From positions 31,703,001-31,767,000 of the forward strand of contig NC_081822.1 in assembly GCF_030704535.1 (NCBI RefSeq): a stretch of 64,000 bases of DNA. The letters run 5' to 3'. The notes beneath the pieces are model-generated. The model made no database searches, was not told the DNA's origin, and was given only the letters and a program-made list of their open reading frames with translations. The stretch is from Vitis vinifera. Lineage: Eukaryota; Streptophyta; Magnoliopsida; Vitales; Vitaceae. Positions 21,701-33,016 of the stretch are shown one piece after another. The translations under genes were made by a program, and so were the position numbers. The stretch's first letter is position 1, and the number at the start of each line of letters is the position of its first letter.

Positions 21701-23706
21701 GAAGAACACAAGATAAAAATCCTAACTACCATTATATAGACAATTAACCACTAAAAAATCAATTATACACATTTAAATAAATATTTAGGCATTTAATTCG
21801 TACCTCTTGTCTAGAAAATGCATCATAAATATCATCTACATCCCACAATCTACTCCATTTGCAGGGGTCTCCAGGACATTCTTCACGAACAATTGCCCAA
21901 CCCATTTCGTGTATCAAGTCATGCATTTGTATCATGTTGTCTGAGATAGTTACTAGACATCTATCATGGAGAACTCTTATGTTGCATGTTGCAAATAAAT
22001 TGCAACCATCTAATATTCTTGACACAAAATCTTTGCATTCACCTTTGAAAAAACACGCAATGTCCAAGAAAACCTCCTTTTGAGAAGGATCAAGCCCATC
22101 AAAACTTATTCTAAGCACATCATTAATTTCCTTCATAGGGTTTTTTTTCAATTTATCCGATGCGCTTTTCCATTCATCTATTGTCATGCCTTGAAGAGAA
22201 GAACCTACAACTTTAAGGGCCAAAGGGAGACCTTGAGCATATTGAACCATGCAATTTGAGAGGTCTACATAATCTTCCTTAGGAACATTTTGTTTAAAGG
22301 CATGTTGGCTGAAGAGTTGAAGAGCTTCCTCATAATGTAATGCTGTAGCCTTATGTGATATAGTCACTCCATACTCAACCAACAGATGTTGGTCTCTGGT
22401 TGTAATGATAATTGTACTTCCTGGACCAAACCATTTAGGACTTCCAGCCACTGACTCTAATTGCTGCAACCGATCCACATCATCAATTACAATAAGAACC
22501 TTTTTTGAGCGAAGTCTGGACTTGATTATATTGACGCCTTTATTGATATTGCTAAACTCTACATCATTCCCCACTGTATCATGTAGAAGTTGTTGTTGTA
22601 GTTGAAGTTGATAACCCTTGTTGAATGTCTCTCTGACATCTTGAAGAAAGCTTGCACCAGTGAATTGATATTGGATCTCATTATAAACAATCTTGGCAAT
22701 GGTAGTTTTACCAATTCCACCAGGTCCATAGATCCCAACCATACGAATGTCATTCAAGTCACTACTTAACAATGATTTTAGTTCTTTTAAGCGAAAATCC
22801 ATCCCAACTATATCATCGTTAATGTGCAAAAGCTTAGAATTCATTGATCTTCTAAAAATCTGGTTAATAATTTCCTTAATATGCTTTGACTCATACCTGC
22901 CAATTATAAAGTACAATTTAACACTTCATGAGTCATAATGAATTGCAAAGCATAAGAAATATAAAGTAAATTTAGTGATATTTACTTGATTTTGTCCATA
23001 TAACAAAAGTAATAGGATGTAAAAAGTATTAAAAGAACCCAATATATTGAGCATTTTACAGATAATGAGAAGGCAACAAGTTTTGAGCCTAGTGTTAATA
23101 AGATCGCAAAGCAAGCTTTACTATACAAAATTATTAACTTGTTAATTCATGATTTAAGACAACTAAATCCTTACAACTTAATTAAATCAAAAGCACAAAT
23201 TAAGGAAGTTGAAGTTACCCATCATTCACATGGAAACCACTTAGATTGCTTGCTTCAGTCAAGGAATCCCTCCACCTTTGCACCTTTTTCGCATCTACAT
23301 TTCTTTCATGAATGGAAAATGCCTCTCCGAAGCTCCCTGTTTGCTTTCGCACATCACAAGGATCCAAGTGGTAGAACACCGGAAAGACTATTTGTTCCAT
23401 TTCTTCCCTGCACTCCATGATCTTCGCTAACTCATCCAAACACCACTTGGAATGAGCATAGTTTTTTGAGAACACCACTATGGAAATTCTTGATTCTTCA
23501 ATAGTTTTCAAAAGTTCTGATTTGATCTCCTCTCCTCTTTCAAGTTGATCGTCTCTGAAAGTCTTAATCCCCATCCCATGCAAATTTACGAATAAATGAT
23601 CCGTAAAATTGTTGCGGGTGTCTTCACCTCTAAAACTCAAGAACACTTCGAACTCATATTTACGGACTGAGGTAGAAGAAGAGGGTTTTTGGGTAGAGGA
23701 AGCCAT
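18785..23706 (-). CDS. TIR-NB-LRR (TNL) disease-resistance-type protein
   Basis: Five minus-strand exons join in frame: 23706-23219, 22896-21804, 21674-21366, 21272-19464 and 19378-18785. All introns are GT-AG. They total 4293 bases, about 1430 residues. The TIR domain spans residues 15-160: FEVFLSFRGEDTRNNF, and the putative NADase Glu92 in WCLDEL. The NB-ARC domain spans about 190-490: P-loop GPGGIGKTT 220-228, kinase-2 LIVIDDV 297-303, TTRD near 328, GLPLAL 385-390, MHD 487-489. Many LRRs run from about 600 to 1200. The last exon is a post-LRR C-JID-like domain (VSVELPMNWY, FVLFF). All core motifs are intact, so it is probably functional. TNLs sense pathogen effectors, oligomerise through NB-ARC and hydrolyse NAD+ to start EDS1-dependent immunity; this gene's ligand is unknown. 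The start is MASS at 23706; an in-frame upstream ATG at 23805 would add 33 residues. Confidence 0.9.
19850..21200 (-). repeat. Internal LRR expansion with a 94-residue period
   Basis: Within exon 4 two-LRR modules alternate 'ELPSSIGYLESLE' and 'FEKFPEIQGNMKCLKEL'. The module IKELPxSIGYLESLE recurs exactly 282 bases apart (20418 and 20700), so blocks of 94 residues duplicated in frame. Such blocks lie on the predicted ligand-facing surface and promote unequal crossing-over. Confidence 0.75.
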
Positions 23707-23764
23707 TGTTGGACAGTTTCTGGATGAAAGCTTAGAGAGAGTTGAGAAAGAACTTGTGCAAAAC

Positions 23765-23807
23765 TCACTTCGATATGAAGCAAAATTCACTTCGATATGA
23801 AGCAAAA
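23765..23807 (-). repeat. Two 22-bp direct repeats in the TNL 5' leader
   Basis: TTCACTTCGATATGAAGCAAAA occurs twice head to tail (last base unit 23786-23807). Each unit holds a small inverted repeat, CTTC..GAAG. They lie 60-100 bases before the MASS start, probably in the 5' UTR, and contain the alternative upstream ATG. Confidence 0.7.
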
Positions 23808-24337
23808 CTCTTTTTTTTTTTTTTTTGTTGTTGTTTTGTGGTTGAATTGTAAAATTTTAAAAATATATGCAAGTAGGTGATCCTGGATGTGATTTGTCAG
23901 TTAAATGTCAACGAGTAATGTGATTTGTCCTTCTTTAAAAAAATATAAAGAAGGACCCACCCATCATAAAACCCGTAAAAGCCTTACAATAAAATTTTAG
24001 TCTTCGGTATTATGGCCATTGGCGCTTTCTTTGTCCTAAATTTTAACTTAAATTCAATTAATTTTAATTATTTTATTTTTATACTCTATTTAATATATTA
24101 TTAAAGATATAAAAATATCATAATAATCTTATCAAAGTCTTTCTTTATTAAAAAAAAAATAAACTTTGGGTATAAAATTGTTAATATTTTTAAACATAAA
24201 AATATATGCATATATCATTATTTTTTTTACATTTTAAACAAAGATCATCATTTTACTATGAATAAAAATTTACTTATTATGAAAATGTAAAAACCATAAT
24301 AATGAATTAATGAAATAATCTTTTATGTTTTTTGTAT
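23808..24337. other. TNL upstream region
   Basis: Begins with a poly-T run (poly-A in the transcript direction) and becomes AT-rich. The TNL promoter must lie here, but no single TATA box stands out. Confidence 0.4.
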
Positions 24338-25803
24338 GAGGGAGTTTAAATGAGGGCCTAAAGACTTATTCTTATTAAACTTATGAAGAAATTTTTTTAC
24401 TGTTTCAATGAACTAAGCAGTTTCCTTCTAGAAGTTGTTCTTTTTTTAATTTGCGTTGAACTTAGGAAAAGAATGCTTTAGAGTTTTTGGTTGTATTAGA
24501 AACTGTTCTTTTCTTTTGGGTCCCCTCACCAAACGGGCATTGAAGGATAATATCTGTATTCAGAGGTGAATTGAGGCACTTGATCCCGCCCCTTAGATTT
24601 TCATCTCCTAATTTGGCTCCTTGATTGCAAATCCCTTTGCGACATTTTTTCAAAAAGAGAATATGTTACTTTATTCTATTTGATCAATTCAATGGCCATT
24701 TGGACCTATTTTTGGTGTCTACAAGATGTCCAAACACTAGGAGACAACATGTGCATGTCATTGTTAACCTAGTTGGAGCTTGAAATTGTTTTCTATTGAC
24801 GAGTCAGGCTTGGGTTGCGGTGGACCTTGGCATGATTTGACGCTTATTCTAATCCAAGTTGGGCCGTAATTTAACAAACTGGACTGAGGGCTTGAGCACT
24901 TTGTGGGATTGAGGAAATCTTCTTGGGGAAGTGGACCTTGAAGCTTGAAACATCAATGTCAACAATTTGGAGACGTTCTATGTACTAGATGCTTAATATG
25001 AGTCATCAAAGAAGTTTTGATGAAGATTCAAAGACATCCATGAAAGCTTGTTTTTTTGGCCTTCTTCAAGTGTATAATAAGCTTCGCTTTTGCTGGCCAA
25101 ACTCTTTAATAAAATACGATTTGCCGGCCAAACTCTTTAATAAAATGAGACATTTGCTTACCATGTCTTGTTTATTTCTTTTATTGTATATCCTATCATA
25201 GCTCATGGTCGAGAACTAGTTGACCTAGTTTGTCAAAGCTAATAAATTATTTTTATATATTTCTTCAAACTTATTTTACTTATTTTCATTTATTATATAA
25301 AGATTAAATAATTTTAAAATGTACAATTTTTTAACTAATTTTAATTATATTAAATTTTCTTTAGTGTCTTCCATGGTAAAACCATACAGGAGAAAACCAT
25401 TTTCTTTGCAATTTTTTTTTCTTTCCTTAATATTTTTCAGGAACTAAACATAGCCATAATGATTATTCCGAACCCTAGAGGTTTAGTGATTTGATCACAA
25501 CTAATATTAAGATAAACAAGTAATTAACTCACGAGTCTAATAGAATCCATAATAGTAAGTGGTAGAGTCTTTGGTCATGTTTATATATATCTTGGATTTG
25601 ATCAATTTCTTTAAATTTTTTGTTGATTATGAATCTAAATATGAGGGTTGAAGCATAAATTTAACAAGGGAATTGAATATATTAATGATTCAATTATGAT
25701 CAAAATATATATTAAGAAGATTGGACTGAATTTATTTTCCTTTTATTAATCTTAAAAATCGTGACAACTTGAAGAATATAGTGGTAGGTGATGGGATATG
25801 TAC
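24338..25803. repeat. Segment C2, diverged partner of 4799-6172
   Basis: Same beginning (GAGGGAGTTTAAATGAGGGCC) and same end (GTGGTAGGTGATG). It differs by many substitutions and an extra stretch around 24.96-25.2 kb. No conserved frame. The following bases to 26178 are AT-rich with nothing recognised. Confidence 0.6.
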
Positions 25804-26186
25804 AAGATGCTAAGTATGAGTCATGTGATTTACTATTTGAAATTGATGGTATATGGATTTCACTACATTAAAGTAGATAAAATATTGTAGTTGATGATCA
25901 TCTTAAAGTTAATTTAATCTAATAAACTAAGTAACTTATTTAAAATTTTCTTGCTTAAATTAAGTTGGGATTTTGAGTGTTTTTGAAATGGTACCATTTT
26001 AGTATATAGCTAAAAAAAATTTTAACTTAAATAATATTTACTGTGTAATGAAAATGAAGTATATAGCTACTAAAATTTTGGAAATAGCAAAAAGTAGAAG
26101 AGATTATGTTGAAATCTAGTAAGAATCTTAATTTATGAAGTTTCTAGTTGTGAATACCTTTTTTATTTGAACTTAAGTTAGGGTTA

Positions 26187-26697
26187 CATAAGGATGGCGA
26201 CGGGATGGGTTCGGGACGGGTCGCCTTCATCCCAACCTCACTCCATTTATTCAAAATAATTCTCATCCTTGTCTCATTTAAAAAATTAAACGGGGTGGGA
26301 TGGGTATGAGAATTCTCATACCCACCCTGCCTCTTTTAAGTTTTTTTTTTTTTTTTTTTTAATTTTTAAGATTACTTTTAAAATTTTTTAATTACATTAA
26401 AATAAATATATTTTATAAATAATTAAATTATTATATTTTTTATAAGTTATTTTATTAAAAAATATTTTATTATTATCTATATATTAAAAATAGTAAAAAA
26501 ATAATTTATTTAATTTTAAAAATTAATTTTATATATAATCGGGGCAGGACGATACGAGATAAGACAATACTCGAACTCAACCCAGGTTTTAAAAAAATTA
26601 TCAAACCCGTTCCAAACTCATTTAGTTAAAATCAAACCCGTCCCATTAGGGGTAAGGTGGGACGGGTACCCAAAAAAACCCACCCCATTGTCATTCC
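26187..26697. mobile_element. hAT-like non-autonomous element
   Basis: A perfect 8-bp duplication, TAGGGTTA, flanks it (26179-26186 and 26698-26705), the hallmark size for hAT. The ends are imperfect inverted repeats: AGGATGGCGACGGGATGGG on the left against GGAATGACAATGGGGTGGG on the right. GC-rich tips with 'GGGACGGG' motifs enclose an AT-rich core of 511 bp in total. There is no transposase, so it needs a helper. Confidence 0.8.
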
Positions 26698-26705
26698 TAG
26701 GGTTA

Positions 26706-27529
26706 TGAGTGGTTGTAGGCCAGGGTAATAATATGTTAGCATATAAATACTAGATTCTTGTTTGAAATTCAATATTATTTATTATGTGATGACAAAGTTA
26801 AGCATGTAGAAGTATCCTTGCACTAAAATTTAATTTGATTGACTAATTTGAAATTTTAATGTTGAATTGATTATACAACAAATAATTTTAAGAATATGTA
26901 AAAAATATGGGAGATTATATCCAAAAAAAATTTATTCCTTTTCATTTTTGTTTTATTTTGATTTTTTTTTTTTTTTTTTTATTCATGGGAGAAGATGTTA
27001 GAGCTCCAATACAAGCCGGTAGCAGAGGGAGTATGGCAATGACTAAGGTGGAAATTTGTAAGAAAAAATTTGAGGCAAAGATCAAAATATATAAGGGGCC
27101 TTGGTTTTTGGCCATAAACCATTTGAGTTTTCTAGATCACCATCATCTTGCCAACATGAGGTAGAGTTGGAGCATGGACTTGCGGAGACTCAACAACAAT
27201 AGCTTGATATCCAATATGAGCTAGTTAATTTACCAATTGGAAGCAAACGAAATCAATAGCATCAACCATTTGAAGAGATTTTACGTCATCTACGATTTAG
27301 CCAAGGATCCTCATGATCCATCACGATGTAGCCAACAAAATCAATAACATCAACAAGAAGTCGGAGCATAGATTTTTTCTGTGACATTAACTATTCGTTT
27401 TGGGTGAGAATAGGACCAAACAAGCCCCAGTTAGACATGAAATCAATATTGGGAGCCATATTATTGAAACATTAAAATGCACCACAAATATAGCTTAATT
27501 CTTACATGGTTCCGTTATCAAGTCCTAAA
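26706..27529. other. Spacer 3' of the P450 fragment
   Basis: No gene. An 85-codon open frame (26907-27164) has no recognisable domain. Bases 27430-27529 align with the 3' UTR of the P450 at 3486-3570, so the homology of the two P450 copies runs past the stop codon. Confidence 0.5.
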
Positions 27530-28120
27530 TCAATATATATTTTCTAGAGGCTGGAGGCAAATAGGGAAGCCCTTTGCTGGAATGGGAGATGGATTATAAG
27601 AAATCTTTTCGTTTGGATCTACTCTCTCCCATTTGAATTTCGTCACAATATTATGTATGAAAACAAGTACTTGAGCTCGAGCATATTCCCTTCCTGGGCA
27701 CATCCGAGGTCCTTCCCCAAAGGGTACAAAAGTGAATGGTTCAGGTTCTCTTCCTTCAAATCTCGAGGGATCAAATTTCTCAGGATCTGGTAAGTATTTG
27801 GTATTTCTGTGTGTTGTATTCACGTTCCAATGTGTCTACAAGACATAAAAATTTGCAGCAATTCATGACTATATAACACAGAACTTAATTTCTTTAATGG
27901 AAGCATATTTATGGCAAATTAATGTACCTACCTTCCATCCCTTTGGAATAGTAAAACCTGCGTAAGTGAAGTTTTTAATGACTTCCCTAAAGGCTCCTTG
28001 AACAGGTGGCGTTAGCCTCATTGTTTCATTTGCCACATTCCAAGAATATCTCATCTTTTGAATGTCATCCCAGTTCAGATATTCTTCTGAGCCCTTGCTC
28101 TTTTGCGATCTCCATTTGTT
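27530..28120 (-). pseudogene. Truncated, frameshifted CYP716A-like P450
   Basis: Only exons 2 (28120-27932) and 3 (27835-27530) of the CYP716A structure are present, with the same splice positions as the gene at 1651-3485. Exon 3 retains FDPSRF and the haem loop [10 protein letters not shown]. Exon 2 retains ETMR but is 189 bases instead of 188: an extra base near 28100 (GCAAAAGAGC) shifts the frame. Exon 1, with membrane anchor and I-helix, is not found; the sequence beyond intron 1 runs into a satellite-like array at 28469. It cannot make an active enzyme. Confidence 0.85.
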
Positions 28121-28468
28121 CTATTTGATCAAAGAAGTCAAATCTTAAATTAGGTAACGTCACAATCCATAGCTATTAGGCAATCTAATGCCATTGAACA
28201 TAAACTAACCACTAAAGTGGTTGATGCATCATGTCCTGATCATATTTCTACTGATGACTGTGCCAGCACTGGCAAGTTTTCTGTACCTTCTCTCTGGGTT
28301 AGCACTTCTTTGCCTTGAATTAGGGCATTTTTGCCCAAGTATAGAAGTTTGAGAAAAGAAAAAAAATCTCGTTCTCCTCAAAGTATTTCTAAAATTATAG
28401 CGGTTTATGGCAAGTGGAATAACATGGTATTCACATTTTAAATGGACAAATTCCATGTAAGAATAGCT

Positions 28469-29790
28469 CATTGTGGTGTAACTCATTTTTTGAAAAGTCT
28501 TTTTACATTAAATTTACCTTTTAAAAAGAGGAGTTCATTGAACTTGTTTTTGAAAATTTGAATTCAATATTTTTACATTGAACTTGTCTTTACAAAAAAT
28601 AGGTTTAGTATAATTGACATGTCTTTTCATTGTGGTGTAACTCATTTTTGAAAATATGAATTTAGTCTTTTTACATTAAATTTATCTTTTTTAAAAAATA
28701 GTTTATTGAATTTATTTTTGAAAATTTGAATTCGGTATTTTTACATTGAACTTGTCTTTACAAAAAATGGGTTTAGTATGATTAACATGTCTTTTCATTG
28801 TGGTATAACTCATTTTTGAGAATACGAATTTAGTCTTTTTACATTAAATTTATCTTTTAAAAAAAGGAGTTTATTGAACTGGTTTTTTTTTTTTAAATTT
28901 GAATTCGATATTTTTACATTGAACTTGTCTTTACAAAAAAAGGGTTTAGTATGATTAACATGTCTTTTCATTGTGGTGTAACTCATTTTTGAAAATACGA
29001 ATTTAGTCTTTTTACATTAAATTTATCTTTAAAAAAAAGGAGTTTATTGAATTGCTTTTTTTAAATTTGAATTCAATATTTTTACATTGAACTTGTCTTT
29101 ACAAAAAAATGGTTTAGTATGATTAACATGTCTTTTCATTGTGGTGTAACTCATTTTTGAAAATACGAATTTAGTCTTTTTACATTAAATTTATCTTTTA
29201 AAAAAAGGAGTTTATTGAACTGGTTTTTTTAAATTTGAATTCGATATTTTTACATTGAACTTGTCTTTACAAAAAATGGGTTTAGTATGATTAACATGTC
29301 TTTTCATTGTGGTGTAACTCATTTTTGAAAATACGAATTTAGTCTTTTTACATTAAATTTATCTTTTAAAAAAAGGAGTTTATTAAACTGGTTTTTTTTT
29401 TAAATTTGAAGTCGGTATTTTTATATTGAACTTGTCTTTACAAAAGACAGGTTTAGTATAATTAACATATCTTTTTCATCATGGTGTAATCCATCTTTGA
29501 AAATATGAATTTAATCTTTTTACATTAAATTTATCTTTTAAAGAAAAGAAGTTAATTGAACTTGTTTTTTAAATTTTGAATTCAATATTTTTGCATTGAA
29601 CTTGTATTTACAAAAGGTAGGTTTGATATAATTAACATGCATGTTTTTTCATTGTGGTATAACTCATTTTTTAAAATATGAATTTAGTCTTTTTGCATTA
29701 AAATTATCTTTTAAAGAAAGAAGTTTATTGAACTTGTTTTTTAAAATTCGAGTTCCGTATGTTTATATTTAACTTGTCTTTTGAATTGGA
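28469..29790. repeat. Satellite-like tandem array, about 8 units of about 168 bp
   Basis: The anchor CATTGTGGTGTAACTCATTTT (or a close variant) recurs at 28469, 28628, 28796, 28969, 29137, 29305, 29477 and 29650, giving spacings of 159-173 bases. Each unit also holds TTTTTACATTAAATTTATCTTT, TTTTTACATTGAACTTGTCTTT and GGTTTAGTATGATTAACATG. Each unit carries two diverged half-units (TTTTTACATT..). Inner units are nearly identical and outer ones diverged, which is typical of unequal exchange. Non-coding. Confidence 0.9.
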
Positions 29791-30956
29791 GAGTTTATTT
29801 CAGCAATCACATGGAAGGTGGGTGGGGTAGGCACGTGCATGAATTAATGTACAGTTTACTTGAGCGTGCATGCACTAAAATTTCGCCAAAAATGGACGAA
29901 ATTTTGGAAAAATATCGGCATTTTAGGAGCCACCAGCCAAAACCATATATAATGGAGAGGATAATTATGTGTATGTATTTTGATGTGGTAAGAATTTCCA
30001 AGTAGTTATATGTGCCTCGACTGATTAATTTTATGAGTTATATATGTAGTCTAAAGTTCCTATTAATATGAATAGAAAGAAATTAATACTGCATGTGACC
30101 ACACCTACCCGCCTTGCATGCCAACGCTCAAATAAATTTTCCATGACATCCTGCATGTGACTATTGTAGCTACCTTGCATGTAAATACTCAAACAAACTC
30201 TCTACTCAACAAAAATTTTAGTGAAATGGTCAGGCTTTGTAACATGATGGTATATATACATTCTTGTCCTTTGTGTTTTATTTCTTTTTTAATTATGTTA
30301 TAAAGTGTTACATCAGTTACCTTTGAAGCTTGTTACGCCAAGTTCCTCATATACATTATAGGTTAGCTAAATGATATCTTGTATCCTACAAGGATTTTTA
30401 AGTAGTTATATTTATTTGAGTAAGAATGCGTTTGATAGTAATTCTAAAAAATATTTCTAATTTTTTTAATATTTAAACTTTTTTATCTTTTAAGTATTAA
30501 AAAGATTAAAAACACATTTTTAAATCACTACCAAACACACTCTATATTAGATATCTGTACTCAAAGTTCTTATTGAGATAAATAGAAAGTAATTAATCCT
30601 ACGTGTAACTACTAATACCCTAACTCTCCATTAAATATTGTATGTGACCACTCCCATCCACCTTACATGTGAATGGTTAAATAAACTCTTCGTTAAATGA
30701 TACCATATATAGATCACCAAAGAATAAAAAAGGAAAAGAAAAAAGAAAAAATAAAAAATAACCCAACACATGAAAGGAGCTTACATGAGAGTGATGCGCT
30801 CAAGAAGTTTTTATGCATGCAGGTGTAGACATGAGAGTAGGTGAAAGAGTAGTATCATATTATCATATCCAATATTTTTAAAATTTACCCGAATCTGCTA
30901 ATTGGTTGAACCATCAATCCATCAAGTGTTGGACCTTTTAACCCAATTCTTGGAAC
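29791..30956. other. Spacer, no gene seen
   Basis: A 74-codon open frame (29781-30005) is visible but matches no family I know. The remainder is AT-rich, with an imperfect duplication of a 'tgtgaccac..ccttgcatg' motif near 30.09-30.20 and 30.64-30.67 kb. Confidence 0.4.
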
Positions 30957-32042
30957 TGTTGTACCAATAGAAGGCTCAACATAAATATGTTAGTTTAAGA
31001 ACACAAAAAAAATAATTTACACAAAGGAACACAATCTTTTAATGCGGTTTGATCAATTTTACATATATCTTTAAATGAGAAAGAATTATTTTACTATAAC
31101 ATAAAGAATATCATAGAGAATAAAAACTAATTACAATTATTAAGTTTTAAAACTATCATATATTTATTCACTCATTGTATTTATACTCCAAATCATAAAC
31201 TCTCTCTCTCCAATGGGTGTCTTTCATTTTTTTCTCACATCTCTATTCACTTTGTATAGTATTTAAGTTTATCTTCATCTCATTATTATTTTTGGTCATG
31301 ATCTAGAATATTTATAAATATATTCCTGATAAGTTTCCTTATTTAATAAAGAAGCCTTAAATTACCATAATATATCAAGTTAGGAAATATTTAATACACT
31401 TTCCAATAATCTCTACCTTAAATCAAATTCTACTAATCTTCCATCTCTCTATAATACATGTTTTCTGTATCAATCCCAATGAGAGAACAATCAACTTAAC
31501 CTTTAACAAAAATTCCTTTTGTCATCTTCTTACGTGTTTTGTTTTCTTTGGCTCTTCTAAAAATCTTCATCCTAAGTGTTGAGACCAATTTGTTTTATCA
31601 GTGGACACTTCAATATAAAAATGTTAGTTTAAGAACATAATGATAAAATAATTCACATATAGGAACACGAGGCTTTAATATGGTTTGATCAACCATGCTT
31701 ATATTCATAGATAAAAAAGAATCATTTCGCTACACCATAAAGAATATCATAAAGGAAAAAAAGTAGATACAACTATTAAGTTTTTAAAATATCCTATGTT
31801 TCCCCACTCCCTTTATCTACACCTTGAACTACAAGTCCTCTCATTCTATTAGATGTCTCTCATTCTTCTTCATATGTTTATTCATCTTGTATAGTTTTCA
31901 TAAGTTTATCTCCATCTCATGACCTTTTTTCTTTATATGATTTAGATTATTTACAGAGATATTTCTAATAATTTTTATTTTATTTTATAAGGAAATATAA
32001 TTTTATAATAATACACCAAATAAGAAAATATTTTACACAATA
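30957..32042 (-). mobile_element. TRIM-like miniature LTR retrotransposon
   Basis: Two direct repeats of about 450 bases (30957-31408 and 31591-32042) share TTAGTTTAAGAACA, the 'tttgatcaa' block, TAAAGAATATCATA and AAGTTTATCT. They enclose only about 180 bases. On the minus strand the internal part starts just after the right LTR with TGGTCTCAACACTTAGG, a degenerate initiator-Met primer-binding site, and ends in a purine-rich TTTAAGGTAGAGAT. This is LTR-PBS-PPT-LTR without coding sequence. The flanks show no clear target duplication, and the LTRs are well diverged, so it is old. Confidence 0.6.
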
Positions 32043-32226
32043 TTCATGGAGTGTGTTTGAGTGGTTGGAATTGAACATGAGTATTCTTTGAAACCAGAAA
32101 AGAAAAAAAGAAATGGGCTACCACTGCACCCACTCTCCTATGATAATAATATTAGTTTATATTATATATATTAAACATTCTGAATAAAAAAATTAAAAAT
32201 AAATAAATAATTAACTTGTCCATGAT

Positions 32227-32760
32227 TTATAGCAAAGCATGGTAATATTCGTTTGATTTCTCCATATTTGATTCATGCTCCCCACTCCTCACTGTCATCA
32301 CGACTTTGACCTCTTCAGTCGTTCCCAACTCTGCTACCTCACAAGCATTATTTTTGTTTTGTTGTGGTTGAGATGAAAACTCTCTTTTCTCTTGAGCCAA
32401 GTTGGCTGAGATTTGTCTCAAAGTAATGTGAATATTGTAGATGGCTTGAGATATTTGAGAATTAAATATCTTCTACTCTGATCTTTCCCCTCATTGTTGC
32501 AAAAAATGCTGAATCAAAGTTTCCAGATTTGAACTTGATGATGCTAAGTTGATGTTTGAAATCATCTGAGGAGCTCCTTAGAGCATTTCCAAGCTGATTT
32601 CCTTGCTGTATATATATTGGTTCATTGGCCCAGTTGATTGTTTCTCTTGCTGAAATTGGTTATTCCTTCTCCAAGACAGGTTTGGATGTGACTGTTGCCC
32701 ACATTATTTTGATATGACATGCCATCCTTGTTGCCATCAAGATCTCAATAATATGCATCT
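32227..32760 (-). pseudogene. Ty3-gypsy gag remnant
   Basis: The minus-strand frame 32227-32421 reads LRQISANLAQEKREFSSQPQ and, further on, EVKVVMTVRSG. This is the 'QIA..LPSQ..VKAITLRSG' region before the protease in plant gypsy (Athila/Tat-like) polyproteins. Broken frames continue to about 32760 with HPNLSWRRN- and MISNIN-like pieces. It is riddled with stops; no pol follows. Confidence 0.6.
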
Positions 32761-32889
32761 TCAATGATCAAGCTTATTTTATTTTATTCATTTTCTAGCA
32801 CAATTCTTAGAATCTAAGCATTTTCTATATAAGAATTTTTCTCATTTTCAAGACTGTATTTTGTTATTTTTTCTTTTTTTATTTAAAAA

Positions 32890-33016
32890 TTGAGCTGCTT
32901 AGTATAATCTTGACAAAGTCCATCAATATGATGCAATCACAATATCAAACAAATTCAGTTGCTTAGGATAATCCTGGGAAAGTCCATCAATACGATGAGA
33001 TCGCAATATCAAACAT
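32890..33016. repeat. About 62-bp tandem duplication
   Basis: Two adjacent copies share GCTTAG.ATAATC.TG..AAAGTCCATCAATA.GATG and end in ATATCAAACA. They are probably part of the decayed gypsy element. The stretch to 34145 is AT-rich with no gene seen. Confidence 0.6.

Noticed and set aside
27530..28120. Functional second P450
   Set aside because: Lacks exon 1 and has a one-base frameshift in exon 2.
28469..29790. CRISPR-like array
   Set aside because: Whole 168-bp units repeat with no unique spacers, in a plant genome.
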